From NCBI GenBank assembly GCA_022791455.1, contig JAAVZC010000013.1, forward strand, positions 186,001-250,000: 64,000 nt of DNA, written 5' to 3'. Positions 21,761 to 29,508 of this stretch are shown here, piece after piece (position 1 is the first letter of the stretch; every line of letters begins with the position of its first letter). The notes beneath the pieces are model-generated. The model was given only the letters and a program-made list of their open reading frames with translations. It made no database searches and had not been told where the DNA came from. A program made the position numbers and the translations under genes. The stretch comes from Eggerthellaceae bacterium (GTDB lineage: Bacteria > Actinomycetota > Coriobacteriia > Coriobacteriales > Eggerthellaceae).

Positions 21761-22688
21761 CGTTGGAACCTCCTAGCAGCAAATACAGGGCAGCCATGCG
21801 AACCAAAATGCCCGCGTAAACTTGATCGAGGATGATAGAGCGCTCCGGGTGGTCGGCCATGAAGCTGTCCAGCTCCACGCCGCGGTTGATGGGACCGGGA
21901 TGGCACACGCAGCAGTCCGGTTTCATCAGCTTATCGCGCTTCTCGGTAAGGCCGTAGAGCATGTTGTACTCGCGCAGGCTCGGGTACGGGGCACCCTCCA
22001 AGCGCTCGCGCTGGATGCGCAGCATGTACACCACGTCCATTTCCGGCAGCACTTCGTCCAGGTTGTAGGACACATGGTCGGCGCCCAGCACGTCGGGGCG
22101 GGCCGGCATCAGGGTGGGCGGCGCCACCACGGTCACCTCACAGCCCATAATCTTCAGGGCCGGGATGAGGCTGCCGCATACGCGGGAGTGGCCGATGTCG
22201 CCCACCACCGCAACTTTCAGGTTGTCGAAGCTGCCCTTGCGCTCCCAGATGGAGTACAAGTCCAGCAGCGCCTGGGTGGGATGCTGGTGTTTGCCGTCGC
22301 CGGCGTCGATAACGGACACACCGGACACGTCGGCAATCTTGCGGGGCACGCCAGCATGCTTGTCGCGCACGATGATCATGTCAATCTTGTAGGCGCACAG
22401 GGTCTCCACCGTGTCCACCAGGCTCTCGCCCTTCACCGTAGAGGTGGAGGAACCGCCGAAGTTCAGGCTGTTGGCGGAAAGGCGCTTCTCGGCAATCTCG
22501 AAGGAAGAGCGGGTGCGGGTGGAGGGCTCGTTGAACATGTTCACCACAGTGAAGCCTTTGAGCGTGGGCACCTGCTTCACGCGGCGCTCGTTCACCTGCT
22601 TGAAGCTCTTCGCCGTCTCCAGCATCAGCATGATGTCGTCAGCGGAGTACTGGGTGATGTCGATCAGATGCTTGTGGTTGAAAGCCAT
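21744..22688 (-). CDS. pyrB: Aspartate carbamoyltransferase catalytic subunit
   Basis: PyrB joins carbamoyl phosphate and aspartate, the committed pyrimidine step. The 314 residues contain the carbamoyl-phosphate loop FNEPSTRTRSSFEIAEKRL at about 54-72, the second-subunit loop NFGGSSTSTVKGES near 77-90, GDGKHQHPTQALLDLY near 131-146, GDIGHSRV, and the aspartate-binding MLRIQRER. No pyrI regulatory gene is present. The pyrB-pyrC order with pyrR upstream matches the Gram-positive arrangement. It starts 3 nt after pyrR. Confidence 0.97.
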   Translation of the reverse strand: MAFNHKHLIDITQYSADDIMLMLETAKSFKQVNERRVKQVPTLKGFTVVNMFNEPSTRTRSSFEIAEKRLSANSLNFGGSSTSTVKGESLVDTVETLCAYKIDMIIVRDKHAGVPRKIADVSGVSVIDAGDGKHQHPTQALLDLYSIWERKGSFDNLKVAVVGDIGHSRVCGSLIPALKIMGCEVTVVAPPTLMPARPDVLGADHVSYNLDEVLPEMDVVYMLRIQRERLEGAPYPSLREYNMLYGLTEKRDKLMKPDCCVCHPGPINRGVELDSFMADHPERSIILDQVYAGILVRMAALYLLLGGSNDGFDA

Positions 22689-22691
22689 GCC

Positions 22692-23282
22692 CTACTCACC
22701 TCCATTGGTCATCGGGGCGGCGCCGGCGCGCTCGCCTGCCGTCATTTCCAGAATTTCCACGGCGGAGAAGCCGTCCACTTCCTCCAGGAAGAGGCGCACG
22801 TTCTCGTCCGATGCAGAAGGCACGTTCTTGCCCACGTAGTCGGCGCGGATGGGCAGCTCGCGATGGCCGCGATCCACCAATACCGCCAGCTGCACGGAAG
22901 CCGGGCGGCCGTTGTCCATGAGGGCGTCAAGCGCCGCGCGGATGGTGCGCCCGGTGTAGAGGACGTCGTCCACCAGCACGATGGTCATGCCGTCAATGTC
23001 GAAGGGGATGTCGGTGGAATGCACCTCGGGGGCGAAATGGGTGGCGAAGTCGTCCCGGTAGAAGCTGATGTCCAGCTTGCCGTGAGGAACGCTCACCCCC
23101 TCGATGGCCTCGATGCGCTCGGCCAGCTTCATGGCCAGCAGGTCGCCGCGGGTAACGATGCCCACGAGCGCGATGTTGCCGGCGCCATGGTTGGCCTCCA
23201 GGATTTGGTGAGCCATGCGCGTGAGCGCACGCTCGATCTCGTCAGAGTCCATGCAGGTGGACTTGACCTTTCCGTCTTTCAT
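22692..23282 (-). CDS. pyrR: PyrR, pyrimidine operon attenuation protein / uracil phosphoribosyltransferase
   Basis: PyrR binds leader RNA when UMP is abundant and promotes termination; many also have uracil phosphoribosyltransferase activity. The 196-residue protein starts at the ATG at 23282 with AGAGGAG upstream. It has an N-terminal [12 protein letters not shown] segment, [20 protein letters not shown], the basic-aromatic FYRDDF, and the PRPP-binding loop [21 protein letters not shown]. The C-terminus carries about 25 extra residues beyond the usual end. The frame is open upstream into the leader, but that stretch is not coding. It heads the pyrRBC transcript, and two PyrR-type RNA motifs flank the locus. 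Confidence 0.95.
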   Translation of the reverse strand: MKDGKVKSTCMDSDEIERALTRMAHQILEANHGAGNIALVGIVTRGDLLAMKLAERIEAIEGVSVPHGKLDISFYRDDFATHFAPEVHSTDIPFDIDGMTIVLVDDVLYTGRTIRAALDALMDNGRPASVQLAVLVDRGHRELPIRADYVGKNVPSASDENVRLFLEEVDGFSAVEILEMTAGERAGAAPMTNGGE

Positions 23283-23368
23283 ACACACTCCTCTCACATT
23301 CGAGTGCGTACAGACGAAACCGCGTTCGCGCCTCTCCTCTTCACCTGGGCAATCGCGATGCGGGCAAC

Positions 23369-23397
23369 AAAAAAGCCCTGCCGCATCACGACAAGGC
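23369..23397 (-). terminator. Leader terminator (attenuator) before pyrR
   Basis: On the minus strand the 9-bp stem GCCTTGTCG/CGGCAGGGC (two G:U pairs, 5-nt loop) is followed by TTTTTTGTT. It lies about 25 nt downstream of the PyrR-binding motif and about 85 nt before the pyrR start codon. It is the premature terminator that PyrR binding would favour. Confidence 0.88.
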
Positions 23398-23422
23398 ACC
23401 TAGTTCGAGTTAAGAGCGTTCA

Positions 23423-23456
23423 CCTTGTCGGTCTCTCTGTACCGCTTTTAAAGGAC
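23423..23456 (-). promoter_or_regulatory. PyrR-binding RNA motif in the pyrR leader
   Basis: The minus strand reads CCTTTAAAA, then GCGGTACAGAGAGACCGACAAGG. It is nearly identical to the carA-leader motif at 20369-20402 and matches the PyrR-binding consensus. Together with the downstream terminator it forms an attenuation leader controlling pyrR-pyrB-pyrC. Confidence 0.9.
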
Positions 23457-23462
23457 GCGCTC

Positions 23463-23490
23463 AGTATACGCTCATTTCCCAAGCCCGCAA
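23463..23490 (-). promoter_or_regulatory. Candidate sigma-70 promoter of the pyrRBC operon
   Basis: On the minus strand TTGCGG (23490-23485) and TATACT (23468-23463) are separated by 16 nt. The -10 box is 7 nt before the PyrR-binding motif, so the leader RNA would start within or just before that motif. Confidence 0.65.
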
Positions 23491-23503
23491 GCCCCGGATT
23501 TAA

Positions 23504-23634
23504 AAAATAGCCAAATTGGGCTGTTTATTAGAAGTCGCCCAGGCAACTTTGGTCTGATATTCGCAGGAACTTGCCTAAACCAGCCAAAAACGACTCGCCC
23601 AATCTCTAAAGATCGTGCGAAATTGGCTAGTTTT
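23504..23634. repeat. 131-nt inverted-repeat-ended intergenic element, copy A
   Basis: The ends form an imperfect inverted repeat: AAAATAGCCAAATT at the left, and AATTGGCTAGTTTT at the right. The interior aligns in order, with substitutions and short gaps, to the element at 59218-59359. The best match is GCCCAATC-x-CTAA-xx-ATCGTGC near the right end. No open frame with a ribosome-binding site lies inside. The layout suggests a MITE-like element or a small structured RNA. Confidence 0.6.
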
Positions 23635-23673
23635 CCGAATGGCCAAACATGCCGGGTTTTCAGAAGCTCGCCT

Positions 23674-23736
23674 GGCCCGAAACTTCTGGTTTCAGAAGTT
23701 TTGCGGCATAACTTCTGATATCAGAAGTTTCGGGCC
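23674..23736. repeat. Nested inverted repeats built on AACTTCTG/CAGAAGTT
   Basis: A perfect 15-bp outer inverted repeat (GGCCCGAAACTTCTG, 23674-23688, against 23722-23736) encloses an inner pair, CAGAAGTT (23693-23700) and AACTTCTG (23710-23717). The octamer therefore occurs four times, alternating in orientation, allowing either one long cruciform or two short hairpins. It lies between the pyrR promoter and the terminator of the acyl-CoA synthetase gene. Confidence 0.75.
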
Positions 23737-23782
23737 GGGCACGCAGCTGAAAACATGCGGAAGTTGGCCAGGGCTTCATACG

Positions 23783-23807
23783 AAAAAGGCGGCCTGGGGG
23801 CCGCCTT
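23783..23807 (-). terminator. Rho-independent terminator of the acyl-CoA/2-oxoacid operon
   Basis: On the minus strand the stem AAGGCGGCC/GGCCGCCTT with a short loop is followed by TTTTTCG. It lies about 27 nt downstream of the acyl-CoA synthetase stop codon at 23834. Confidence 0.9.
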
Positions 23808-23833
23808 GGTTGTTGGTGGGTTTTGCTTACGCG

Positions 23834-25507
23834 CTAGTCGGTTACGCCGTCTTGGGTGCGGATGAGCTTGCGCTTGATTTTGCCGCCGATGGTCTTCGGC
23901 AGCTCGTCCACGTACTCCACGATGCGCGGGTACTTGTAGGGCGCCGTGGTCTTCTTCACGTGGTTCTGCAGCTCCTTCGTCAGCTCATCGGAGGGCTCGT
24001 AGCCGCGCGCCAGCACGATGGTGGCCTTCACCACTTTGCCGCGGATGGGGTCGGGCGCCGCCGTCACGGCGCACTCCACCACCGCCGGGTGCTCCACCAG
24101 GGCGCTTTCCACCTCGAAGGGGCCGATGCGGTAGCCGGAGCACTTGATCACGTCGTCGTTGCGGCCCACGAAGAAGCAGTAGCCGTCGGAGTCGCGCCAG
24201 GCCATGTCGTGCAGGTTGTAGTAGTCGCCGCCCACGGCCTCTTGCGTTTTCTCGGCGTCGTGGAAGTAGCCCACGAACAGTCCCGGCGGGTAGGCCTCCT
24301 TCAGGCCTGTGACGCAGATAGCGCCTTCTTCGCCATCCTCGACTTCAACGCCGTCATCGTCCAGCAACTTGATGTTCAGCAGCGGCGAGGGTTTGCCCAT
24401 GGAGCCGGGGCGCGGCTCCACCCAGGGGAAGGTGGCCAGCAGCACCGGGCCCTCCGTCTGGCCGAAGCCCTCGCGGATCTTCTTGCCGGTCAGCTTCTCC
24501 CATTGAATGGTGACTTCCGCGTTCAGCGGCTCGCCGGCGGTGGCGAAGTTCTCGACGCTGGACAGGTCATAGGAGGCCACGTCTTCCTGCAGCATGAAGC
24601 GGTACATGGTGGGCGGCGCGCAGAAGGTGGTCAGCTTGTAGTCCTGAATCTTCTGCAGCAGCTTGGTGGGCACGAACTTGTCCATGTCGTAGGCGAAGAT
24701 GGTGGCGCCGGCAATCCACTGGCCGTAGATCTTGCCCCAGCCGAACTTCGCCCAACCGGAATCGGTCACCGACATGTGCAGCTTGTCTTCCTGCACCTGC
24801 TGCCAGTACTTCGCCGTGATGATGTGCCCCAGCGGATGCGCGAAGTTGTGGCACACCGCCTTGGGGTTGCCGGTGGTGCCGGAGGTGAAGTAGATGAGCA
24901 TGATGTCCTTTGAGGTCACGCCCGCGTCCCCCGTCAGGCGCTCCCACTGGTCGCTCTCGCCCTCGATCAGCGCATCGAAGGGCAGCCACCCTTCGCGCTC
25001 CCCCGCCACGATCACCAGGTTCTGAATGCTGGGGGAATCCGGCAGCGCAAGCTCCGCCTGGGTGCACACGTAATCGTCGTTCACACACACGAGCATCTTC
25101 ACGTCGGCGCTGTTGGCGCGGTAGGCGATGTCCTTCTTCGTCAGCTGCAGCGACGCAGGGATAATGGTGGCGCCCAGCTTGCAAAGGGCAGCGGCCACCA
25201 CCCAGTACTCCCAGCGGCGGCGCAGGATGCACATCACGACGTCGCCCTTGCCGATGCCCAGCTTCTTGAAGGCGTTGGCAGTCTGGTTGGAAAGACGGGA
25301 AAGGTCGGTGAAGGTGAAGGTGCGCTCCTCGCCGGCATCGTTGCACCACAGAAGCGCGCGCTTCTCCGGCTCGACGCGGGCCCATTCGTCCACAACGTCG
25401 TAGCCGAAGTTGAACACTTCCGGCACTTCGATGCGGAAGTTCTCGAGGAAGTCCTCGTAGGAATCGAACTCAATCCGGGGGCAGTACTTTTTCAGAACGT
25501 GGTTCAT
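23834..25507 (-). CDS. AMP-forming acyl-CoA synthetase (medium-chain/acetyl-CoA-synthetase-like) 1
   Basis: The enzyme activates a carboxylic acid with ATP and CoA, giving acyl-CoA, AMP and PPi. The 557 residues carry the ANL superfamily motifs: the P-loop YFTSGTTGNPKA at 206-217, the aryl/acyl pocket region FCAPPTMYRFML, EGFGQTEGP (A5), GYFHDAEKT and the hinge WRDSDGYCFFVGRNDDVIKCSGYRIGPFEVE (A7-A8). The C-terminal catalytic Lys is within GGKIKRKLIR. The closest layout is ACSM-type medium- or branched-chain acyl-CoA synthetase. The substrate is unknown. It is the last gene of the cluster with a VOR-type oxidoreductase, so its product is probably an acyl-CoA used or made by that enzyme. Confidence 0.9.
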   Translation of the reverse strand: MNHVLKKYCPRIEFDSYEDFLENFRIEVPEVFNFGYDVVDEWARVEPEKRALLWCNDAGEERTFTFTDLSRLSNQTANAFKKLGIGKGDVVMCILRRRWEYWVVAAALCKLGATIIPASLQLTKKDIAYRANSADVKMLVCVNDDYVCTQAELALPDSPSIQNLVIVAGEREGWLPFDALIEGESDQWERLTGDAGVTSKDIMLIYFTSGTTGNPKAVCHNFAHPLGHIITAKYWQQVQEDKLHMSVTDSGWAKFGWGKIYGQWIAGATIFAYDMDKFVPTKLLQKIQDYKLTTFCAPPTMYRFMLQEDVASYDLSSVENFATAGEPLNAEVTIQWEKLTGKKIREGFGQTEGPVLLATFPWVEPRPGSMGKPSPLLNIKLLDDDGVEVEDGEEGAICVTGLKEAYPPGLFVGYFHDAEKTQEAVGGDYYNLHDMAWRDSDGYCFFVGRNDDVIKCSGYRIGPFEVESALVEHPAVVECAVTAAPDPIRGKVVKATIVLARGYEPSDELTKELQNHVKKTTAPYKYPRIVEYVDELPKTIGGKIKRKLIRTQDGVTD

Positions 25508-25525
25508 GGGGCTAAAACTCCGTAA

Positions 25526-26080
25526 TTACTCAGCTATGATAGTGATGAATTTGCAGGGCGCGTCGCCGTTGCAGCGCTGGCCGTGGGGGTATTCCGGGTT
25601 GAAGTAGATGCTGTCCCACTGATTCAGCACAATCTCCTGCGTGCCGAAGGTGAGCACAAGCGAGCCCTCCAGCACGAAGTTGAACTCCTGGCCCTGATGG
25701 GTGACCAGCTTCGCCGGCTCGTCCGAGGGGTCCAGCACCACCAGAAGCGGCTGCATCACCTTGTTCTGGTAGCGCCAGGCCAGGTCATCGTAGCTATAGC
25801 CCGGATAGCGCTCCACTTCCTTGCCCTGGCCACAGCGCACCACGTGATAGGTGTCCAGCTTGGCGGCGGTGCCGGTGAGGATCTCGTTGAAGTCCACCCC
25901 GAACTTGTGGGCCATGTGGAAGATGGCGGAGATGGGCACGTCGGCTCCGGTGGCCTCCCACGCGCGGTAGGTTTCCGGACTTACCTCCAATTCGGCGGCC
26001 ATCTCTTCCTCGGTCACGTCGCAGGCGTCCCGCAGGCCCTGGATGCGCAGGCCGATGTCGCGAAGATCGGTCTCTCCCAT
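25526..26080 (-). CDS. XRE-cupin transcriptional regulator 1
   Basis: The 184 residues have an N-terminal helix-turn-helix (IGLRIQGLRDACDVTEEEMAAELEVSPETYRAWE, about 8-42). A C-terminal cupin beta-barrel follows (LVTHQGQEFNFVLEGSLVLTFGTQEIVLNQWDSIYFNPEYPHGQRC, about 124-170) with cupin-typical Gln, Glu and His residues. Regulators of this kind usually sense a small metabolite through the cupin and control adjacent catabolic genes. It sits between the oxidoreductase gamma subunit (1-nt gap) and acyl-CoA synthetase 1, so it is co-transcribed with the enzymes. A paralogue stands at the head of the cluster (31356-31940). Confidence 0.9.
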   Translation of the reverse strand: MGETDLRDIGLRIQGLRDACDVTEEEMAAELEVSPETYRAWEATGADVPISAIFHMAHKFGVDFNEILTGTAAKLDTYHVVRCGQGKEVERYPGYSYDDLAWRYQNKVMQPLLVVLDPSDEPAKLVTHQGQEFNFVLEGSLVLTFGTQEIVLNQWDSIYFNPEYPHGQRCNGDAPCKFITIIAE

Positions 26081-26081
26081 G

Positions 26082-26618
26082 CTATGCCTCCATTCCCAGC
26101 TTGATGGCCTTGATGTTGTTGTCCAGCAAATGGGCGCGCGAAGCGGGGATGCAATGGCGCAGTCCCTCCATCAGCGTGTCCCAATCGCAGAACTTGGTGA
26201 CTTCGAAGAACTTGCCCAAAAGCACGATGTTCGCGCCCTTGGTGAGCCCGTTGTCCTCGGCGAGCGCCGTGGCGGGCACGCCGTAGCACTCCACGTCGTC
26301 GCGCAGGCGCATGTCGGCGATCATGGAGGTGTCGGCAATGATGATGCCGCCAGGCACCACTTCGTCCACGAACTTGTCGTAGGAGGGCTGGTTCAGGGCA
26401 ATCAGCACGTTGGGGGCGGTCACGAGCGGGCTCCCGATGGGCTCATCGGAAAGGGTGACCGAGCAGTTGGCGGTGCCGCCGCGCATCTCGGGGCCGTAAG
26501 AGGGCAGCCACGACACTTCGCGACCGTCCATAAGACCGGCGTAGGCGATGCACTTGCCGGCGAACAGAACGCCCTGGCCGCCGAAGCCGGCCAGCAGAAT
26601 TTGCAGTTCCCGTTCCAT
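26082..26618 (-). CDS. 2-oxoacid:ferredoxin oxidoreductase, gamma subunit
   Basis: This 178-residue subunit belongs to the four-subunit VOR/KOR class, which interconverts 2-oxo acids plus CoA with acyl-CoA, CO2 and reduced ferredoxin. It shows the gamma hallmarks: [22 protein letters not shown] at about 7-28, the [19 protein letters not shown] segment, and [16 protein letters not shown] chose the ATG at 26618 because GGGGAG lies just upstream and it follows the beta-subunit stop directly. The open frame 11 codons further upstream lies inside beta. Confidence 0.92.
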   Translation of the reverse strand: MERELQILLAGFGGQGVLFAGKCIAYAGLMDGREVSWLPSYGPEMRGGTANCSVTLSDEPIGSPLVTAPNVLIALNQPSYDKFVDEVVPGGIIIADTSMIADMRLRDDVECYGVPATALAEDNGLTKGANIVLLGKFFEVTKFCDWDTLMEGLRHCIPASRAHLLDNNIKAIKLGMEA

Positions 26619-26620
26619 CT

Positions 26621-27451
26621 CTACTCCCCTTTCTTGCTGGCGATGGGGCACGCGGCCGCCCGAGCCGCCGCCGCTTCAGCCGCGTTGGCGAAGCCGTCCG
26701 CCTCCACGTCCTTGTACACGCCCAGCGGGTAGTAGGGCAGCATGTTCTCGCGCATCCACTCGAAGGACTCCTGCGGCGTCATGCCCCAGTTGGTGGGGCA
26801 GGTGGAAACCACTTCCACCAGCGAGTAGCCCTTCTTGTCGATCTGATTCTGGAAGGCACGCTTGATGGCTTTCTTCGCCTTGCGGATGTTCTTGGGGCTG
26901 TCCACCGTGACGCGCTCCAGGTAGGCCACGCCGTCGAGCGAGCTCAGCAGCTCGCACACGCGGATGGGATAGCCGGCGGTGGTTACATCACGCCCGTAGG
27001 GCGAGGTCTGGGTCACCTGGTTCGGCAGCGAGGTGGGGGCCATCTGGCCGCCGGTCATGCCGTAGATGGCGTTGTTGATGAAGATGATGGTGAGGTTCTC
27101 ACCTCGGGTGGCGGCGTGAACTGTCTCCGCCATGCCGATGGAGGCCAGGTCGCCGTCGCCCTGATAGGCGAACACCACGTTGTCCGGGTGCACGCGCTTC
27201 ACGGCAGTCGCCACGGCCGGCGCGCGGCCATGAGCGGCCTCGATCATGTCGCAGCCGAAGAAATCATACGAGGTCACCGAGCAGCCCACCGGAGCCACGC
27301 CAACGGTTGTGCCCTCCACGCCCAGCTCGTCCAGGCTCTCCGCCACCAGCCGGTGCACGATGCCGTGGGTGCAGCCGGGGCAGTAATTGGTAACCACGGG
27401 AAGCAGCGCATGGGGGCGCTGGAAAACCACTTTGGCTTCGCTCTCGCTCAT
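26621..27451 (-). CDS. 2-oxoacid:ferredoxin oxidoreductase, beta (thiamine pyrophosphate) subunit
   Basis: The beta subunit binds thiamine pyrophosphate. The 276 residues include YCPGCTHGIVHRLVAE at about 18-33 (CPGC contributes to an Fe-S or structural site in this class) and APVGCSVTSYDFFGCD. The TPP-binding motif follows: AYQGDGDLASIGMAETVHAATR through NNAIYGMTGGQMAPTS, about 93-137. The conserved GDG...NN spacing is present. The C-terminus ends with an Ala-rich helix. It lies between alpha and gamma with 2-nt gaps. In this operon order (delta-alpha-beta-gamma) the genes are usually annotated as 2-oxoisovalerate or 2-oxoglutarate:ferredoxin oxidoreductase; substrate specificity cannot be read from the sequence. 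Confidence 0.93.
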   Translation of the reverse strand: MSESEAKVVFQRPHALLPVVTNYCPGCTHGIVHRLVAESLDELGVEGTTVGVAPVGCSVTSYDFFGCDMIEAAHGRAPAVATAVKRVHPDNVVFAYQGDGDLASIGMAETVHAATRGENLTIIFINNAIYGMTGGQMAPTSLPNQVTQTSPYGRDVTTAGYPIRVCELLSSLDGVAYLERVTVDSPKNIRKAKKAIKRAFQNQIDKKGYSLVEVVSTCPTNWGMTPQESFEWMRENMLPYYPLGVYKDVEADGFANAAEAAAARAAACPIASKKGE

Positions 27452-27453
27452 CC

Positions 27454-28539
27454 TTACTCCCCTTTCTTGGCAGAATCGGTCAGCTTCTCATTGATGGCGC
27501 GGATCTGCTCCAGCACCTCGGCGGGCGTGGGAATCACACCGCCGCAACGGCCGAAGAACTCCACCGGCCGCCGGCCTTCTACGCACAGGCGCACATCCTC
27601 GACCATCTGGCCCATGTTCATCTCCACCACCAGGTACTCCTTCGCGGTGGCGATGGTCTGTTCCATGGCCTCCACCGGGAATGGCCACAGGGTGATGGGG
27701 CGCACGAGCCCCGCCTTGATGCCCTCCGCGCGGGCGGAGTTCACGGCGGAACGGGCCACGCGGGCGCTCGCGCCGAAGGCCACGAGCACAATGTCCGCGT
27801 CCTCGGTGAGGTAGGTCTCGGCCCGCTGCTCAGTGGCGATGATCTGGTCATAGCGCTTGTAGCGCTCCACATTCAGGTCCTCGAGCGCCTCGGCGGTGAG
27901 GTACAGGGAGTTCACCACGTTGTGAGCGCGCGCACCCTTGTGGCCCACGCAGGCCCAGGGCTTCTCGGGAAGATCCTCGGGGCTCTTCGGCTCCGGCAGC
28001 ACCACCGGCTCCATCATCTGGCCCAGCATGCCGTCCGCCAGGATCATGACCGGCGTGCGGTACTTGTCCGCCACATCGAAGGCCTCGTAAACGATGTCCG
28101 CCATCTCCTGCACGGTGGAAGGCGCGTACACCACCACCTGGAAGTCGCCATGACCGGTGGCCTTGGTTGCCTGGAAGTAGTCGGACTGGGAAGGCTGGAT
28201 GCCGCCCAGGCCTGGGCCGCCGCGCTGCACGTTGATGATGACGCCAGGCAAATCGGCGCCGGCCATGTAGGAGATGCCCTCGCCCTTGAGCGAAATTCCC
28301 GGAGACGACGATGAGGTCATCACGCGGGCTCCGGCCGCGCTGGCGCCGTAGACCATGTTGATGGCCGCCACTTCGCTCTCCGCCTGCAAGTAGGTGCCGC
28401 CGATCTTCGGCATCTTCTTAGACATGTAGGCGGCAAGCTCGGTTTGGGGAGTGATGGGATAGCCGAAGAAGAACCGGCACCCGGCGCGCATCGCGCTTTC
28501 GGCCAGCGCCTCGTTTCCCTTCATCAGTACTTTTTCCAT
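27454..28539 (-). CDS. vorB: 2-oxoacid:ferredoxin oxidoreductase, alpha subunit (VorB-like)
   Basis: This 361-residue alpha subunit contains the pyrimidine-binding domain of the oxidoreductase: KGNEALAESAMRAGCRFFFGYPITPQTELAAYM at about 6-38, QAESEVAAINMVYGASAAGARVMTSSSSPGISL near 51-83, and RGGPGLGGIQPSQSDYFQATK near 105-125. The C-terminal domain II is at about 240-350. The motif order and length fit the VorB type (3-methyl-2-oxobutanoate-type) better than single-chain pyruvate enzymes. The ATG at 28539 is adjacent to the delta gene (5-nt gap). The open frame upstream overlaps delta and is not coding. The gene name is tentative because substrate specificity is unproven. Confidence 0.9.
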   Translation of the reverse strand: MEKVLMKGNEALAESAMRAGCRFFFGYPITPQTELAAYMSKKMPKIGGTYLQAESEVAAINMVYGASAAGARVMTSSSSPGISLKGEGISYMAGADLPGVIINVQRGGPGLGGIQPSQSDYFQATKATGHGDFQVVVYAPSTVQEMADIVYEAFDVADKYRTPVMILADGMLGQMMEPVVLPEPKSPEDLPEKPWACVGHKGARAHNVVNSLYLTAEALEDLNVERYKRYDQIIATEQRAETYLTEDADIVLVAFGASARVARSAVNSARAEGIKAGLVRPITLWPFPVEAMEQTIATAKEYLVVEMNMGQMVEDVRLCVEGRRPVEFFGRCGGVIPTPAEVLEQIRAINEKLTDSAKKGE

Positions 28540-28544
28540 TTGCC

Positions 28545-28751
28545 CTACTTTTCCACGGTGATGGCGCAATCGGGGCACATGAGGGCGCAGCTGCAGCAGC
28601 CGATGCATTTCGCCTCGTCGGTGCAGATGGCCGGATGGTAGCCCTTGGGGGTAATGCGATGGGGGTCGAGCATCAGGATGTGGGTGGGGCACACGTCGGT
28701 GCACAGGCCGCATCCCTTGCAGAAGCCCTCGTCGATAATGACTCGTGCCAT
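28545..28751 (-). CDS. 2-oxoacid:ferredoxin oxidoreductase, delta (2[4Fe-4S]) subunit
   Basis: This 68-residue bacterial-type ferredoxin has two full cluster motifs: CKGCGLCTDVCP (about 11-22) and CIGCCSCALMCP (about 49-60), with an extra Cys inside the second. Between them is the loop ILMLDPHRITPKGYHPA, typical of the delta subunits that move electrons from the TPP centre to soluble ferredoxin. It is the first subunit gene, immediately before alpha. Confidence 0.93.
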   Translation of the reverse strand: MARVIIDEGFCKGCGLCTDVCPTHILMLDPHRITPKGYHPAICTDEAKCIGCCSCALMCPDCAITVEK

Positions 28752-28791
28752 GAAATTCCTCTCTCGCCTCGTTGTTATCAGCGGCCCCGGG

Positions 28792-29508
28792 CTATTCCCA
28801 CGGGGCGCGAACTGCTCGTCTCATAAAGAACGCGGGGGCATCAATGCCGCCGAGCGGCGTTTCCATTCCCGGCGCTAGGGTGTAGGCCAGAAAATCCAGC
28901 CCCGCCAGACGGGCCACTTCGGCGGCCACGTCGACTCCCTGTTTTACCACATCTTCGTCGGTGGCGGCCTTCAGGTGGGCGTTGGAGACCACTCCTGTGG
29001 CGGAAAGGCGCGCTTTGACCTCGATCTCCCGCAGAATCTCCAGTGCCTCGTCCGCCCCGGCCGTTTGCAGCCGGCGGCTGTTCACCACGCAGATCATGGC
29101 GTAGTCGCCCGCCGCGATGAGCGGAGCGAAGCGGCCAAGAGCCGTGGCGCCCGCATCGTCGCCGCCGGCATCGATGATGAGCCGACGGTCTCCCGCGTGT
29201 GCCTGGGCCTCTTCAATGGCGGGCACGATGGCCCCGTTGAGCGACGGCACGTCCAAGTTCGACCCGCGCTCGGAGAACACCGGCGCGATCACCTCCACCC
29301 CGGCCGCTTCCAGCTCGTCGCGGTACTCGGCAGCGCGAAAGTACGGGTTCACCACGTCCAGGTCCGCCAGCGCGGTCTGAAACCCTTCCGCAGCGGAGGC
29401 CAGCGCCAAATTCAGCGCGAAGCTGGTCTTTCCCACCCCGTAGTGGCCCACGATGATGGTGACCGGCGCCGCCAGTAGGCGGCGAAGGGCGGTCGAGCCG
29501 TCAGTCAT
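28792..29508 (-). CDS. P-loop ATPase of the MinD/CobQ-like class, in 2-oxoacid oxidoreductase operon
   Basis: This 238-residue protein opens with a Walker A motif, IIVGHYGVGKTSFALNLAL (about 18-36), and DLDVVNPYFRAAEY, in which the Asp after the first strand is typical of SIMIBI NTPases. It then has LIIDAGGDDAGATALGRF (Walker B region) and CVVNSRR. There is no signature Lys of deviant Walker A MinD (it is GHYGVGKTS, not KGGxGKT), and no metal-binding CxxC pair as in Mrp/NBP35. Its role is unknown. Its placement between acyl-CoA synthetase 2 (8-nt overlap) and the ferredoxin subunit implies a function tied to the oxidoreductase, perhaps maturation or cofactor loading; this is inference. Confidence 0.8.
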   Translation of the reverse strand: MTDGSTALRRLLAAPVTIIVGHYGVGKTSFALNLALASAAEGFQTALADLDVVNPYFRAAEYRDELEAAGVEVIAPVFSERGSNLDVPSLNGAIVPAIEEAQAHAGDRRLIIDAGGDDAGATALGRFAPLIAAGDYAMICVVNSRRLQTAGADEALEILREIEVKARLSATGVVSNAHLKAATDEDVVKQGVDVAAEVARLAGLDFLAYTLAPGMETPLGGIDAPAFFMRRAVRAPWE

